This document shows positions 37,681 to 47,234 of a DNA stretch of 64,000 bases, in pieces (the stretch's first letter is position 1; each line of letters opens with the position of its first letter). The notes below the pieces were generated by a model. That model was not told where the DNA came from. It did not search any database and saw nothing but the letters and a program-made list of their open reading frames with translations. Source of the stretch: Bacillus sp. X1(2014) (lineage in GTDB: Bacteria > Bacillota > Bacilli > Bacillales_B > DSM-18226). A program made the translations under genes and the position numbers. The stretch lies in NCBI RefSeq assembly GCF_007678255.1, contig NZ_VEED01000014.1:80572-144571 (forward strand), in the 5' to 3' direction.

Positions 37681-39465
37681 TTAAACGATATATCGCTCTG
37701 CTTCGATGATCACATCGGCTGCTTCACGTTTTTTCGCTATCACATTAATCGGAGTATGACGCGTAAATTTGCGAAGGGACGATAACATCATCCGGAGGGT
37801 ATCGCCTTGTTCGACTGCTACTAATGTTTCTTTTGCAATCGCTTCAAGTTGATTGAAAGCTTCTTGGCAATAGATTTGTGTATAAAGAAGCTTTTGCTTG
37901 TTCTTCTCTAAACCAGTTTTGGCGATTGCTTTTTCCGTACGGAGCACAACGGATTCCATTGCATACACGTTTGAAATAAGGTCAGCGATATTGGCTAACA
38001 CTTCTTGCTCCTTTTCAAGCGCTTTTCCATATTTTTGGGCTGCTAAACCGGCTGCTAATAGAGCGATTTTCTTCGCATTTCTGACAAGGTATTTTTCTTG
38101 TGCAAGCGGTTCGTCACCAGGCTCTTCTGGCATTAACATCATTAGTTCCTCTTGTAGAGCCATCGCTTTTTGGAATAATGGCAGCTCACCCTTAAAGGCT
38201 TTTTTCAATAAGGTGCCTGGCACCAACAGACGGTTAATTTCATTGGTTCCTTCAAAAATACGTTGAATTCGTGCGTCACGATAGGCTCTTTCAATTGGAT
38301 ATTCCTGCATGAAGCCATATCCACCATGTATTTGAACACCTTCATCTGTTACATGGGCTAATACTTCACTAGCGAAGAATTTATTAAGTGAACATTCAAT
38401 CGCATATTCGGCAATTGAATTCGCGACTAATTTAATGTCCTTTTCTTGCTCAGTTGTCAGTTTGCCTTGGTTGTCTTCGTATAGACCAATCGTACGGTAA
38501 ACCGAGCTTTCGGCCGCATAAATTTCAGAGGCCAGTGTTCCGAATTTTTCTTTTGTTAAATTGAATTGCGAAATCGGTGTTTTAAATTGCTGACGGCCAT
38601 TTGCATATTTAACGGTTATTTCGAATGCCTTTTTAGAGCCGCCGACACTTCCAACCGCCAACTTATAACGACCAATATTTAGGATGTTAAAGGCAATTAC
38701 ATGACCTTTACCAATTTCACCCAATAAATTTTCAACAGGTACAGGAACATCTTCTAAAATGAGCGTCCGAGTGGAAGAACTCTTAATGCCCATTTTCTTC
38801 TCTTCCGCCCCAGTAGAAACGCCTTGGAGATCTCTATCAACGATAAAAGCAGTAAATTGCTCTCCATTAATCTTGGCATAAACGACGAATACATCGGCAA
38901 AACCAGCATTAGTAATCCATTGTTTTTCCCCGTTTAAAATATAATGCGTGCCTGCCGCATTTAATTTAGCTGTTGTTCTAGCACCAAGGGCATCCGATCC
39001 AGACCCTGGTTCTGTTAAGGCATAAGCAGCAAGTTTTTCGCCTGATGCAAGTGCAGGTAAATATCTGCGCTTTTGGTCCTCGTTTCCGAATAATACGATT
39101 GGCAGCGAGCCAATTCCGACGTGTGCTCCGTGTGAGAGCGAGAATCCGCCTCCTCCAGCCATTTTCTCTGTCAAAAGAGAGGATGTAATCTTATCCAAGG
39201 CTAAGCCGTCATATTCCTCAGGCACATCTACCGCTAAAAGGCCAAGTTCGCCTGCTTTTTTAAGGAGCTTTACCGTACGATCAAACTCATGATTTTCTAA
39301 ATATTCCAGCTGTGGGACCACTTCTTTTTCCACAAAGTCTTCTGCCGTTTTCGCAATCATTAAATGCTCTTCAGTAAAATCCTCTGGTGTAAATAGCCGC
39401 TCATATGAAATATCTTCTATTAGAAAGCTTCCGCCTTTAATGACTTTTTCTGTTTGGTTTGTCAT
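37681..39465 (-). CDS. fadE: FadE (YusJ), acyl-CoA dehydrogenase
   Basis: This 594-residue flavoprotein starts at an ATG behind TTAGGAGG. It has the dehydrogenase core: LTEPGSGSDA and EKQWITNAGFADVF for FAD and substrate, and YGFMQEYPIERAYRDARI for the C-terminal helical domain, then an extended region of about 190 residues. It catalyses the first oxidation of beta-oxidation. It is the last gene of fadN-fadA-fadE. Confidence 0.92.
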   Translation of the reverse strand: MTNQTEKVIKGGSFLIEDISYERLFTPEDFTEEHLMIAKTAEDFVEKEVVPQLEYLENHEFDRTVKLLKKAGELGLLAVDVPEEYDGLALDKITSSLLTEKMAGGGGFSLSHGAHVGIGSLPIVLFGNEDQKRRYLPALASGEKLAAYALTEPGSGSDALGARTTAKLNAAGTHYILNGEKQWITNAGFADVFVVYAKINGEQFTAFIVDRDLQGVSTGAEEKKMGIKSSSTRTLILEDVPVPVENLLGEIGKGHVIAFNILNIGRYKLAVGSVGGSKKAFEITVKYANGRQQFKTPISQFNLTKEKFGTLASEIYAAESSVYRTIGLYEDNQGKLTTEQEKDIKLVANSIAEYAIECSLNKFFASEVLAHVTDEGVQIHGGYGFMQEYPIERAYRDARIQRIFEGTNEINRLLVPGTLLKKAFKGELPLFQKAMALQEELMMLMPEEPGDEPLAQEKYLVRNAKKIALLAAGLAAQKYGKALEKEQEVLANIADLISNVYAMESVVLRTEKAIAKTGLEKNKQKLLYTQIYCQEAFNQLEAIAKETLVAVEQGDTLRMMLSSLRKFTRHTPINVIAKKREAADVIIEAERYIV

Positions 39466-39541
39466 TATTTTTTCCTCCTAATCTTTTATTAGAAAGGGGC
39501 TAAATAACAGACCCTTTCTAAAATTTATATGCCTGGGACAG

Positions 39542-40717
39542 TTACAGTAATTCAAATACTCCGGCCGCACCCATTCCGCCGCCGATACACATTGTTACAA
39601 CACCAAATTGTTGATTGCGTCGTTTTAATTCGTGAATAAGTGTGAGAGTTAATTTGGCACCTGTACATCCAAGCGGGTGTCCTAGGGCAATCGCGCCGCC
39701 ATTGACATTGACAATCTCTTCGTTTAGACCAAGTTCACGAATGACTTGAAGTGATTGTGACGCAAACGCTTCATTCAGTTCGAACAAATTAATATCCGAT
39801 AATTCGAGACCAGCTAGTTTGACAGCTTTAGGAATCGCGACGACCGGACCGACACCCATAATTTCAGGCGGGACACCTCCAACCGCAAACGATCGAAATT
39901 TCGCCAAAGGCTTAAGACCAAGTGATTCAGCCTTTTCGCGATCCATCACCATTAGAGCTGCCGCCCCGTCACTTGTTTGTGAAGCATTACCAGCTGTTAC
40001 GGTGCCTGACACCGAGAAGGCTGGGCGGAGTTTACCTAATGTTTCTAAGTTAGTATCTGGACGAACACCTTCATCCATTGAGAATTGAATCGTTTTTTCA
40101 ACGAGATTATTGTCATTGCCGACAGTCCGAATCGTCACGTCAACTGGGACAATTTCATCGACGAATTTTCCTTCAGCAATTGCTTTAGTGGCTTTTTGAT
40201 GGCTTCTTACGGCAAAAGCGTCTTGATCCTCACGTGTAATGCCATATTTCATTGCTACTTGCTCTGCCGTGTGACCCATTCCCATATAATATTGCGGAGC
40301 CGTTTCTGCTAGTTTAATATTAGGACGGACAACATGACCCATCATTGGGATCATACTCATCGATTCAGCCCCGCCAGCGATGGCTGTATCGGTGTGGCCA
40401 AGCATGATTCCTTGTGCGGCATAAGCGATTGCCTGTAATCCTGAAGAACAAAAACGATTGACTGTAATGGCAGGAACAGTATAGGGAAGTCCTGCTAATG
40501 CCCCGATATTGCGGGCCATATTGTTGCCTTGCTCAGCCTCAGGCATGGCACAGCCAATGATTAAGTCATCAATATTTCCTTCATAGTTTCCAGCTCGCTT
40601 TAATGTCTCTTTTACCACCAATGCCCCCAAATCATCGGGGCGAACATGGGCAAGCGACCCTTTCTTTGCTTTTCCGACCGGGGTTCTCGCTCCGGCAACG
40701 ATTACCGCTTCTCTCAT
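39542..40717 (-). CDS. fadA: FadA (YusK), acetyl-CoA acyltransferase (thiolase)
   Basis: GTGAGGGAAC selects the ATG at 40717, giving 391 residues as in B. subtilis. Thiolase catalytic residues are visible: the nucleophile Cys in [12 protein letters not shown], the histidine in [18 protein letters not shown] and the second Cys in [11 protein letters not shown]. It cleaves 3-ketoacyl-CoA in the last beta-oxidation step. A palindromic GGGGTC element separates it from fadN. Confidence 0.95.
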   Translation of the reverse strand: MREAVIVAGARTPVGKAKKGSLAHVRPDDLGALVVKETLKRAGNYEGNIDDLIIGCAMPEAEQGNNMARNIGALAGLPYTVPAITVNRFCSSGLQAIAYAAQGIMLGHTDTAIAGGAESMSMIPMMGHVVRPNIKLAETAPQYYMGMGHTAEQVAMKYGITREDQDAFAVRSHQKATKAIAEGKFVDEIVPVDVTIRTVGNDNNLVEKTIQFSMDEGVRPDTNLETLGKLRPAFSVSGTVTAGNASQTSDGAAALMVMDREKAESLGLKPLAKFRSFAVGGVPPEIMGVGPVVAIPKAVKLAGLELSDINLFELNEAFASQSLQVIRELGLNEEIVNVNGGAIALGHPLGCTGAKLTLTLIHELKRRNQQFGVVTMCIGGGMGAAGVFELL

Positions 40718-40753
40718 GTAAGTTCCCTCACTTTCTATTAAAATATCGAATCT

Positions 40754-40818
40754 GGGGGTCTGACCCCTCATTCTAAACTAGCTATAATAAAGCCTATAGC
40801 AGAGGGGTCAGACCCCTT
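40754..40818. repeat. Pair of GGGGTC-N-GACCCC palindromes between fadN and fadA
   Basis: GGGGTCTGACCCC (from 40755) and GGGGTCAGACCCC (from 40804) are each palindromic and are inverted copies of one another, about 36 nt apart, with a smaller CTATA/TATAG stem between. The second copy begins just after the fadN stop codon when read leftward. Confidence 0.7.
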
Positions 40819-40826
40819 GTTAAAAA

Positions 40827-43214
40827 TTAGTTTCTTAATGGTTTGCCTTTCACAAGCATATGCTGCATGCGCTGTTGTGATTTTGGCTCCGCAATGAGGC
40901 TTAAGAATGCCTGCCGTTCGAGATCCAATAAATATTGCTCATCTACTTCTGTACCAAACGGCACCCTGCCGCCAGCAATAACATAGGCAATCTTCTTAGC
41001 AATTTTTAAATCATGCTCTGAAATATAACCGGATAAACGCATTGCTTCAGCACCGAGTAATAGGGTGGCATAACCTGTTTCACCAACGACTGGAACTTTA
41101 CGGCGCACTTTCGGCTTGTAGCCACTTTCATGTAACGCTAGAACAGCCTGCTTCGCATCATAGAGCAGATGATCATTATTAAAACTGATGCCATCCGACT
41201 TACTTAGGAAATTGTTTTCCCGTGCTTCTTCTGCGGAAGTGGAAACTTTTGCGGTCGCAATCGTTTCAAACACTTTATTGGCGATCGTTTGCAGGTCAAA
41301 CGGAACCCCGTTTGGAAGGTTTTCTAAATGCTTCATATAAAGCTCTTTGTTTCCGCCGCCGCCTGGGAGCAAGCCGACACCAACTTCAACGAGACCCATA
41401 TATGTTTCGGCTGAAGCTTGAATACGTGCAGCCGGCAAACAAACTTCTGCCCCGCCGCCAAGCGTCATGCCGAATGGAGCAGCGACCACTGGCTTCGAGC
41501 TGTATTTGACTTTCAGCAAGGCACTATGGAGGTGACGGACAATCATATCAAGCTCATAAATATTATCATCCTGTACTTCCATGAGCATCATCGCCAAATT
41601 GGCACCGACACAGAAGTTCTTTCCTTGGTTGCCGATGACAAGTCCCTTATAATTCTTTTCAACTTCTTCAACGGCATAGTTGATCATTTGTACAATATCA
41701 AGACCAATCGCATTGTTAGGCGAATGGAATTCTAACAAAGCAACGCCATCACCGATATCAATTAAACTTGCTCCGCTATTCTTTTTAATGACACCCTTTT
41801 GATTCTTGATCTTTTTAAGATCGAGGGCCTTTGGGTTGAATTCCACTAATCGATATTGACCGTTATCATAGTAGAACTTTTCACCGTTTTCTTCTAAATA
41901 GAAGGATGAATGTCCTTTTTCCAGCATTTCTGTAACCCAAGCTGGAACTTCTAGACCAGCTTCCTTCATTTTTTGGACAGACTTTTCGACGCCAATCGCA
42001 TCCCATGTTTCAAATGGACCTGTTTCCCAGCCAAAGCCCCATTTCATCGCTCGGTCGATGGAAACGATATCATCTGCAATTTCACCTAATAACTGGGCAG
42101 AGTATATAAATGACTGCGCCATCGTATTCCATAAAAATTGTCCAGCCCGGTCATTTGCGTATACAAGCGCTTTCAATTTATTGGCTGTGCCTTTTTCCTG
42201 CTTAGCTAACTCAACCGCAGGTGTGGACAGCTTTTTACGTGGACCATATTCTAATGTATTGGGATCAAGTTCAAGAATGTCCTTTCCTTTTTTCAAAAAG
42301 AATCCTTGACCGGATTTGCCGCCAAGCCAGCCTTTTTCCACCATCGTTTTCAAAAAGGCAGGGATTTCGAATACTTCCTTTTCTTTGCCCTCGACTTTTT
42401 CATAAACGTTATTAGCGACATGATAGAACGTATCCAAACCAACAACATCAAGTGTGCGGAAGGTAGCACTTTTTGCGCGGCCAATCAGCGGTCCAGTGAT
42501 TGAATCGACTTCGCCGACACTAAGGCCCGCCTTTAGCATTTCCTGAACAGTTACCAGAAGTCCGTAAGTTCCAATCCGGTTCGCAATAAAGTTTGGTGTA
42601 TCCTTTGCAACCACCACACCTTTTCCTAAAACGTCTTCACCAAAAGTTTTCATGAATGAAAGGACTTCTGGAGACGTATATTGAGTAGGAATCACTTCAA
42701 GCAATTTCAAATAGCGCGGCGGGTTAAAAAAGTGGGTACCCAGGAAATGCTTTTGAAAATCTTCGGAACGGCCTGCGACCATCGCTTCTACTGAAATTCC
42801 TGATGTATTGGAGCTGATAATGCTGCCCGGTTTCCGGTATTGGTCAACCTTTTCAAATACCTGTTTCTTAACGTTAAGGTTTTCAACGACCACTTCAATA
42901 ACCCAGTCAACATCCTTCAGTTTGAATAAATCGTCTTCAAGATTGCCTGCTTCAATTAAGGCTAAATTCTTTTTCACTGCCAGTGGGGCAGGCTTTTGCT
43001 TCAATAATTTTTGGATGGAAGTTGCACTAATTCGATTACGCACTTGTTTATCTTGTAGTGTCAGTCCTTTTGCCTCTTCTTCTTTAGTAAGTTCTCGTGG
43101 CACGATATCTAATAATAATGTTGGGATGCCGATATTTGCGAGATGGGCAGCAATTCCAGACCCCATCACACCAGATCCTAGGACAGCTGCATTTTTAATT
43201 ACTTGGTTCAACAT
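40827..43214 (-). CDS. fadN: FadN (YusL), 3-hydroxyacyl-CoA dehydrogenase / enoyl-CoA hydratase
   Basis: GGGGGAGACA selects the ATG at 43214, giving 795 residues. The N-terminal dehydrogenase has the NAD motif GSGVMGSGIAAHL and HFFNPPRYLKLLEV; the C-terminal crotonase-like part has NFCVGANLAMM and PFGMTLGGGAEVCLPA. The order dehydrogenase then hydratase is that of the Bacillus FadN group. It performs the two middle steps of beta-oxidation and heads the operon behind a FadR box. Confidence 0.94.
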   Translation of the reverse strand: MLNQVIKNAAVLGSGVMGSGIAAHLANIGIPTLLLDIVPRELTKEEEAKGLTLQDKQVRNRISATSIQKLLKQKPAPLAVKKNLALIEAGNLEDDLFKLKDVDWVIEVVVENLNVKKQVFEKVDQYRKPGSIISSNTSGISVEAMVAGRSEDFQKHFLGTHFFNPPRYLKLLEVIPTQYTSPEVLSFMKTFGEDVLGKGVVVAKDTPNFIANRIGTYGLLVTVQEMLKAGLSVGEVDSITGPLIGRAKSATFRTLDVVGLDTFYHVANNVYEKVEGKEKEVFEIPAFLKTMVEKGWLGGKSGQGFFLKKGKDILELDPNTLEYGPRKKLSTPAVELAKQEKGTANKLKALVYANDRAGQFLWNTMAQSFIYSAQLLGEIADDIVSIDRAMKWGFGWETGPFETWDAIGVEKSVQKMKEAGLEVPAWVTEMLEKGHSSFYLEENGEKFYYDNGQYRLVEFNPKALDLKKIKNQKGVIKKNSGASLIDIGDGVALLEFHSPNNAIGLDIVQMINYAVEEVEKNYKGLVIGNQGKNFCVGANLAMMLMEVQDDNIYELDMIVRHLHSALLKVKYSSKPVVAAPFGMTLGGGAEVCLPAARIQASAETYMGLVEVGVGLLPGGGGNKELYMKHLENLPNGVPFDLQTIANKVFETIATAKVSTSAEEARENNFLSKSDGISFNNDHLLYDAKQAVLALHESGYKPKVRRKVPVVGETGYATLLLGAEAMRLSGYISEHDLKIAKKIAYVIAGGRVPFGTEVDEQYLLDLERQAFLSLIAEPKSQQRMQHMLVKGKPLRN

Positions 43215-43232
43215 TGTCTCCCCCTTCAAATC

Positions 43233-43252
43233 TTGAATGAATACTCATTCAT
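43233..43252. promoter_or_regulatory. FadR operator upstream of fadN
   Basis: TTGAATGAATACTCATTCAT is a near-perfect match to the Bacillus FadR box (TGAATGA-x-TA-x-TCATTCA), 19 nt before the fadN start. A half-site TTGAATGAG lies at 43277-43285. Long-chain acyl-CoA releases this repressor, so the operon should be induced by fatty acids. Confidence 0.88.
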
Positions 43253-43419
43253 TTTTTAGTCAAAAAAAATTCACATTTGAATGAGTCTTGTTACTACTTA
43301 CTATAGAATATTTCGAAAATTTGTGCAATCATTAAAAGCGGATTTTTGGATTTTTTTTGAAAAATAAATTTTTAAATATTTTTACCTAAAAGGGCATCCT
43401 ATTATCAGAGGTGATAACG

Positions 43420-43551
43420 ATGGCGAAAATGAAAAAAGACCCTTCCAAAGCAGGGGTAAGTGCAGCAAGTGTGAAGGGCAATGGCGGGCCAGGCAATGAA
43501 GAGGCTCATCTTGATAAAAAGAACAGCCAGAATAATCAATATAAGCGCTAA
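43420..43551 (+). CDS. YuzL-like 43-residue protein
   Basis: An ATG at 43420 follows AGAGGTGATAACG and opens a 43-residue frame. The protein starts AKMKKDPSKAGVSAAS, then VKGNGGPGNEE, and ends NSQNNQYKR. This pattern fits the tiny YuzL family of Bacillus, and its style is like a small spore protein. It diverges from fadN and ends at its own terminator. Confidence 0.72.
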   Translation: MAKMKKDPSKAGVSAASVKGNGGPGNEEAHLDKKNSQNNQYKR

Positions 43552-43552
43552 G

Positions 43553-43590
43553 AAAAGCAGGCTGATTGTTTCAGCCTGTTTCTCTTTTTG
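43553..43590 (+). terminator. Terminator after the YuzL-like gene
   Basis: Arms GCAGGCTGA and TCAGCCTG with a 5-nt loop, then a T-rich tail. Confidence 0.85.
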
Positions 43591-43653
43591 CATAAAAGTT
43601 CCTGTTTGAGAGACCATAAAGTCGTAAAGATTACATGAATTAGGAGGGTTATT

Positions 43654-43947
43654 ATGCAGCAACAAAATATGAATATGCCCAATATGAATATGCAAAATCA
43701 ACAAGCAACCATGCAACAGCCTCCCGGAGTTGTGTCAACAAAAGATGCTCTTTATTTAACCGATATGATGTCATGGAACTTATTGTCTGCGAAGAAAGCC
43801 CACTTTTTTGCCGGCCAGTGTCAGGACCCTGAATTAAAAGCTGAAGCAGAAAAAGTGGCCCAGATGCATCAACGCCACTATCAACAGATTCTAGGTCACT
43901 TAGGCCAGCATGCCAGCCAGCAGCAGCCCTTAAACAATATGCAATAA
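43654..43947 (+). CDS. CotF-family spore coat protein (YusN-like), first copy
   Basis: This 97-residue protein starts at an ATG behind TAGGAGGG. It has a Met/Gln/Asn-rich N-terminal tail, then a CotF-like helical core (TKDALYLTDMMSWNLLSAKKAHFF, shown in part, about residues 29-52) and HQRHYQQILGHLG. CotF proteins form helical bundles in the spore coat. A related gene follows 17 nt later, so the two are probably cotranscribed. Confidence 0.8.
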   Translation: MQQQNMNMPNMNMQNQQATMQQPPGVVSTKDALYLTDMMSWNLLSAKKAHFFAGQCQDPELKAEAEKVAQMHQRHYQQILGHLGQHASQQQPLNNMQ

Positions 43948-43964
43948 AAAAGGAGGAGCAATCA

Positions 43965-44306
43965 ATGAATCAGAATCAACAACAAAAGATTCAAAACCCT
44001 GAAACGCAGGTACCAAAGACCCCGCAAATGAATGACCGTGATTTTATCAATGATTTATTGACAACAGAGAAATACATGACAAGTGCTTATAGTATGGCTT
44101 TACATGAAGCAAGTCATGAAGGTTTGTATCAGGATATCATGCAGATTTTTTCGGATACACAACAATGCCAGCGCAATCTTTATGACTTAATGTTTAAAAA
44201 GGGCTGGTATGCGATCGAGGCTGCGGACCAGCAAAAGCTGCAGCAATCCTATCAGCAGTTTCAGGGATATACGAACCAGTTGCCAACTGGCGGTACCCTT
44301 CAATAA
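43965..44306 (+). CDS. CotF-family spore coat protein (YusN-like), second copy
   Basis: This 113-residue protein starts at an ATG behind AAGGAGGAGC. Its core DRDFINDLLTTEKYMTSAYS and ALHEASHEGLYQDIMQIF fit the CotF fold, with Gln-rich tails at both ends like the gene before it. The two differ in sequence, so this is an old tandem duplication rather than a recent one. It shares a terminator with yusU. Confidence 0.82.
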   Translation: MNQNQQQKIQNPETQVPKTPQMNDRDFINDLLTTEKYMTSAYSMALHEASHEGLYQDIMQIFSDTQQCQRNLYDLMFKKGWYAIEAADQQKLQQSYQQFQGYTNQLPTGGTLQ

Positions 44307-44317
44307 CAACAAAAAAC

Positions 44318-44352
44318 AAAAAACCGGAGGCATCAACTGCTTCCGGTTTTTG
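44318..44352. terminator. Bidirectional terminator between the CotF-like pair and yusU
   Basis: Arms AAAAACCGGAGGCA and TGCTTCCGGTTTTT, one mismatch, with a 5-nt loop. Confidence 0.88.
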
Positions 44353-44360
44353 TATGTAAT

Positions 44361-44612
44361 TTATTTTTGTGAAGAGGCCCGATGCTGTTCATTCATGACT
44401 TTAATTTCATTTATAATTTGCTTCATTTCTTCTTTCGCATCCGGGTAAAGACCATTCCAATGCTTAGCTAAAGCAGGCATTGACTTAGCGATATGGGTGT
44501 ACAATGCCCACATCTTTACCTTCTCCTTTGTTTCCTCGGTGGATTCCCCCACCATTAGTTCACTATACTTTTCAAGCAAAGCTTCGAACTGCTTCACAAA
44601 TGTTTTCTCCAT
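44361..44612 (-). CDS. yusU: YusU, DUF2573 protein
   Basis: AGAAGGTGTC fits the second of two adjacent ATGs (44612) best, giving 83 residues. The protein is helical and hydrophilic, with EKYSELMVGESTEE, MWALYTHIAKSMPALAKHWN and KEEMKQIINEIK. It matches YusU, which precedes the siderophore ATPase gene yusV in B. subtilis. Its start lies 41 nt inside the end of the reductase gene, so translation is probably coupled. Function unknown. Confidence 0.78.
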   Translation of the reverse strand: MEKTFVKQFEALLEKYSELMVGESTEETKEKVKMWALYTHIAKSMPALAKHWNGLYPDAKEEMKQIINEIKVMNEQHRASSQK

Positions 44613-45351
44613 CATGACACCTTCTGTCCTTAGCAATATGGGTACATGGGCATGTTTTGCAGCGCTTACCTGCTGGCAGTTGGTATGTAAAACAACAGGT
44701 CTTTCTTACTCTTACCTCAGCGTCCCATTCTTGCAAATACGTTTTTTCAGCAAAGTACTTTGGCAGTGGATTTAAGTTGTAGCGGCCAAACAACATCCCT
44801 TCTGCTTCGGAAATTAAGTAACGGAAGTCCCCTGCAGCCTGATCATTATCTATTAGCTCGGTTTCATAGAGCCAAAATAGGTAGACCGCAATATTTTCCC
44901 ACAGGATTAACTTCGATATTCCGACGGTTTTTTCCAAATGAGAGATGAGGGGATAAATATTATTTGCAAACAGATCTTTCAATACTCTTGAACGCCATTC
45001 AGCGCGATCATTTCCATCCCAGCCCTGTAGGTCAGCATCCTTTAAAGAAATCCCTGGCAGCCAATCTTTCCCCTGTATAGCTGTTTCCATTTTTATATTA
45101 TCCAACGATACATTTAGCTTTTTATTCAAAGCCGTCATTGCATAAAGTGACATCACGGCCAAAAAGGCATATCGTTTTATCAAAATGGAAGCAGCTATTT
45201 TTTCAGAAGGGGCCCCTATCACATCGGATAAATTTTTCAAAAAATCCTTGAGGTACGTTTCATCTAAGAGATCAGCAACATTGAAAGTGTCCTCTAAGTT
45301 TGGATTGAATCGGTATTTTTCCAATTGAGTGTCTACGAATACTTTATCCAT
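44572..45351 (-). CDS. Siderophore-iron reductase, FhuF type
   Basis: This 259-residue protein has a helical N-terminal body and, near the end, the FhuF-type [2Fe-2S] motif C-C-x10-C-x2-C at Cys219, 220, 231 and 234 (RKTCCFTYQ, KRCKTC). Such proteins reduce ferric siderophores in the cytoplasm to release iron. It overlaps the ATPase gene by 8 nt and is part of the import operon. Two further cysteines follow the motif. Confidence 0.82.
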   Translation of the reverse strand: MDKVFVDTQLEKYRFNPNLEDTFNVADLLDETYLKDFLKNLSDVIGAPSEKIAASILIKRYAFLAVMSLYAMTALNKKLNVSLDNIKMETAIQGKDWLPGISLKDADLQGWDGNDRAEWRSRVLKDLFANNIYPLISHLEKTVGISKLILWENIAVYLFWLYETELIDNDQAAGDFRYLISEAEGMLFGRYNLNPLPKYFAEKTYLQEWDAEVRVRKTCCFTYQLPAGKRCKTCPCTHIAKDRRCHDGENICEAVRSFA

Positions 45352-46162
45352 TGACCGCTACCGCCTTCTCAAGAATACATCTGCCCTTACCATAAGGAAT
45401 ACAGAGCGGAGTCCCAAATAGTGGATCCACAGTTACCTCACAGTCCATGCCAAACACATTTTTAACAAGGCTGCGGTTGATGACGTATTCTGGTTTCCCT
45501 TGGTCATGTACCTTCTGATCTTTGATGGCAACAACGTTATGTGCATAACGGCAAGCTAGATTAAGATCATGAAGCACCATGACAACCGTCCGTTTTTTCG
45601 TTTCATTTAGTTCAAACAGCAAATCGAGGATTTCGATTTGGTGGGTCATATCCAGATAAGTAGTTGGTTCGTCTAGAAGGATGATATCCGTATCTTGTGC
45701 CAGCGTCATCGCAATCCAGGCCCGCTGTCTTTGTCCGCCTGATAGTGAATCAACGGTTCTTTCTTTTAAGTCCTCTAATCGTGTGGCCTTTAAGGCGTCA
45801 TGAACCTTTTTCTCATCTTCCTCAGACCATTGTTTTAACCAAGTTTGATGCGGATAGCGCCCTTGTTTAACGAGTTGAAGGACCGTTAATCCTTCTGGTG
45901 CTGAGGGCGACTGAGGTAAAATCGCCATCTTTTTAGCAATATCCTTTGTGGATAGCTTAGCAATCGCTTTTCCTTCAAGCAAAACAGCACCAGATTTGGG
46001 CTTCAAGAGACGAGCGATTGAACGAAGCAGCGTTGATTTTCCGCAGCCATTTCCGCCAATAAACACGGTGATTTCACCTTTAGGAATCTTCAAATCTAAT
46101 TCATCAATAATGAGTGTATCCCCATAGGAAAGTGATAAATTCTTCGTTTCAATCGCATTCAT
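45344..46162 (-). CDS. yusV: Iron-siderophore ABC transporter ATPase (YusV-like)
   Basis: AAAAGGAG selects the ATG at 46162, giving 272 residues. Walker A (GGNGCGKSTLLRS), signature (LSGGQRQRAWIAM), Walker B (IILLDEPTTYLD) and the switch His (VLHDLNLA) are all intact. In B. subtilis YusV energises several siderophore permeases; here it sits in the same operon as a permease pair. It lies 16 nt after the second permease. Confidence 0.92.
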   Translation of the reverse strand: MNAIETKNLSLSYGDTLIIDELDLKIPKGEITVFIGGNGCGKSTLLRSIARLLKPKSGAVLLEGKAIAKLSTKDIAKKMAILPQSPSAPEGLTVLQLVKQGRYPHQTWLKQWSEEDEKKVHDALKATRLEDLKERTVDSLSGGQRQRAWIAMTLAQDTDIILLDEPTTYLDMTHQIEILDLLFELNETKKRTVVMVLHDLNLACRYAHNVVAIKDQKVHDQGKPEYVINRSLVKNVFGMDCEVTVDPLFGTPLCIPYGKGRCILEKAVAVNG

Positions 46163-46178
46163 CTTCTGACAGCTCCTT

Positions 46179-47234
46179 TTATGAATTTCTCGTTTTAAAA
46201 AGCAAGTAAATAAAGTACGGTGCACCGATACCAGCAGTGAACACGCCCGCTGGCACTTCTAATGGTGAAAACAGAGTTCTGCCAATTAAATCGGCGACCA
46301 TGACAAGAATGCCGCCAATTAATGCACTCGCAGGGAGCAATGCTCCAAATGAGGAACCGACTAATCTTCTCGCCATATGCGGGGCCATTAAACCAACAAA
46401 GCCGATCCCGCCGGCAAAGGCAACCGAACCACCAATTAAGGCGGTACTAATCATTAATAAGAGAAACCGTTGTTTTTGCACCTTGCCGCCTAAACCTGTT
46501 GCCACCTCATCACCGAGCTCTTGGATATTAATTGTCCGGGCCAAAGCCAATGCAATAATCACGAAGATAACCGTCCATGGAACAAGAATGGCTACATTTT
46601 TCCAATTGGATCCATAAACGGTTCCGGTAATCCAGATATTCGCTTGGCTCGCCTGATAAATCGGACCCATGACCATCGTTAAGGTGGTGATTGCTTGCAT
46701 TAAAGCAGAAATCCCAATCCCAATCAACACCAGCCTGATTGGTGACACCCCATTTTTCCAAGCAAGGAAATAAACTAAAAATCCTACTACTGTTGCACCG
46801 ATAAAAGCTGCTAAGGGCAGCCAAGCAATACTAACGGTTAAGGAATGATTCTTATCACTAAACATTGCTAAAAAACTAACAACGGCAGCTGCGGCTCCAC
46901 CGGTAATTCCTAATACATCTGGAGAAGCAAGTGGATTGCGGATCATTCCTTGTAATATGCCGCCCGCAACCGCTAAAGAGATTCCAACCATTAAAGCGAC
47001 AATAATTCTCGGGAGGCGAAAGGATGTAATAATGAGCTTTTCCATCTCTGGGCCGCCGCCGAATAATACACTTACAACTGTAAGCGGGTTAATCTTCATT
47101 TCACCGCTTCCCGTGCTAAAGACAAAAACAAGGAACGCAACGACGAGAAGAATCGTGAAAGTTATGGCAGCTTTTCGATCCATTAAAAAGGACAGTTTGC
47201 CATTAAAGAGGCGGAAATTTTTATATTTACTCAT
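46179..47234 (-). CDS. yfhA: Iron-siderophore ABC permease, FecCD family (YfhA-like)
   Basis: This 351-residue protein has about nine to ten membrane segments and FecCD landmarks SFRLPRIIVALMVG, GMIRNPLASPDVLGITGGA and FVGLMAPHMARRLVG, the last being the ATPase-contact loop. Its ATG overlaps the previous stop by 4 nt (ATGA). It pairs with the next gene upstream to form the channel. Confidence 0.9.
   Translation of the reverse strand: MSKYKNFRLFNGKLSFLMDRKAAITFTILLVVAFLVFVFSTGSGEMKINPLTVVSVLFGGGPEMEKLIITSFRLPRIIVALMVGISLAVAGGILQGMIRNPLASPDVLGITGGAAAAVVSFLAMFSDKNHSLTVSIAWLPLAAFIGATVVGFLVYFLAWKNGVSPIRLVLIGIGISALMQAITTLTMVMGPIYQASQANIWITGTVYGSNWKNVAILVPWTVIFVIIALALARTINIQELGDEVATGLGGKVQKQRFLLLMISTALIGGSVAFAGGIGFVGLMAPHMARRLVGSSFGALLPASALIGGILVMVADLIGRTLFSPLEVPAGVFTAGIGAPYFIYLLFKTRNS

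Noticed and set aside
43405..43716. 103-codon leftward frame opposite the YuzL-like gene and first CotF-like gene
   Set aside because: It covers a terminator and two well-supported rightward starts, and has no ribosome site.
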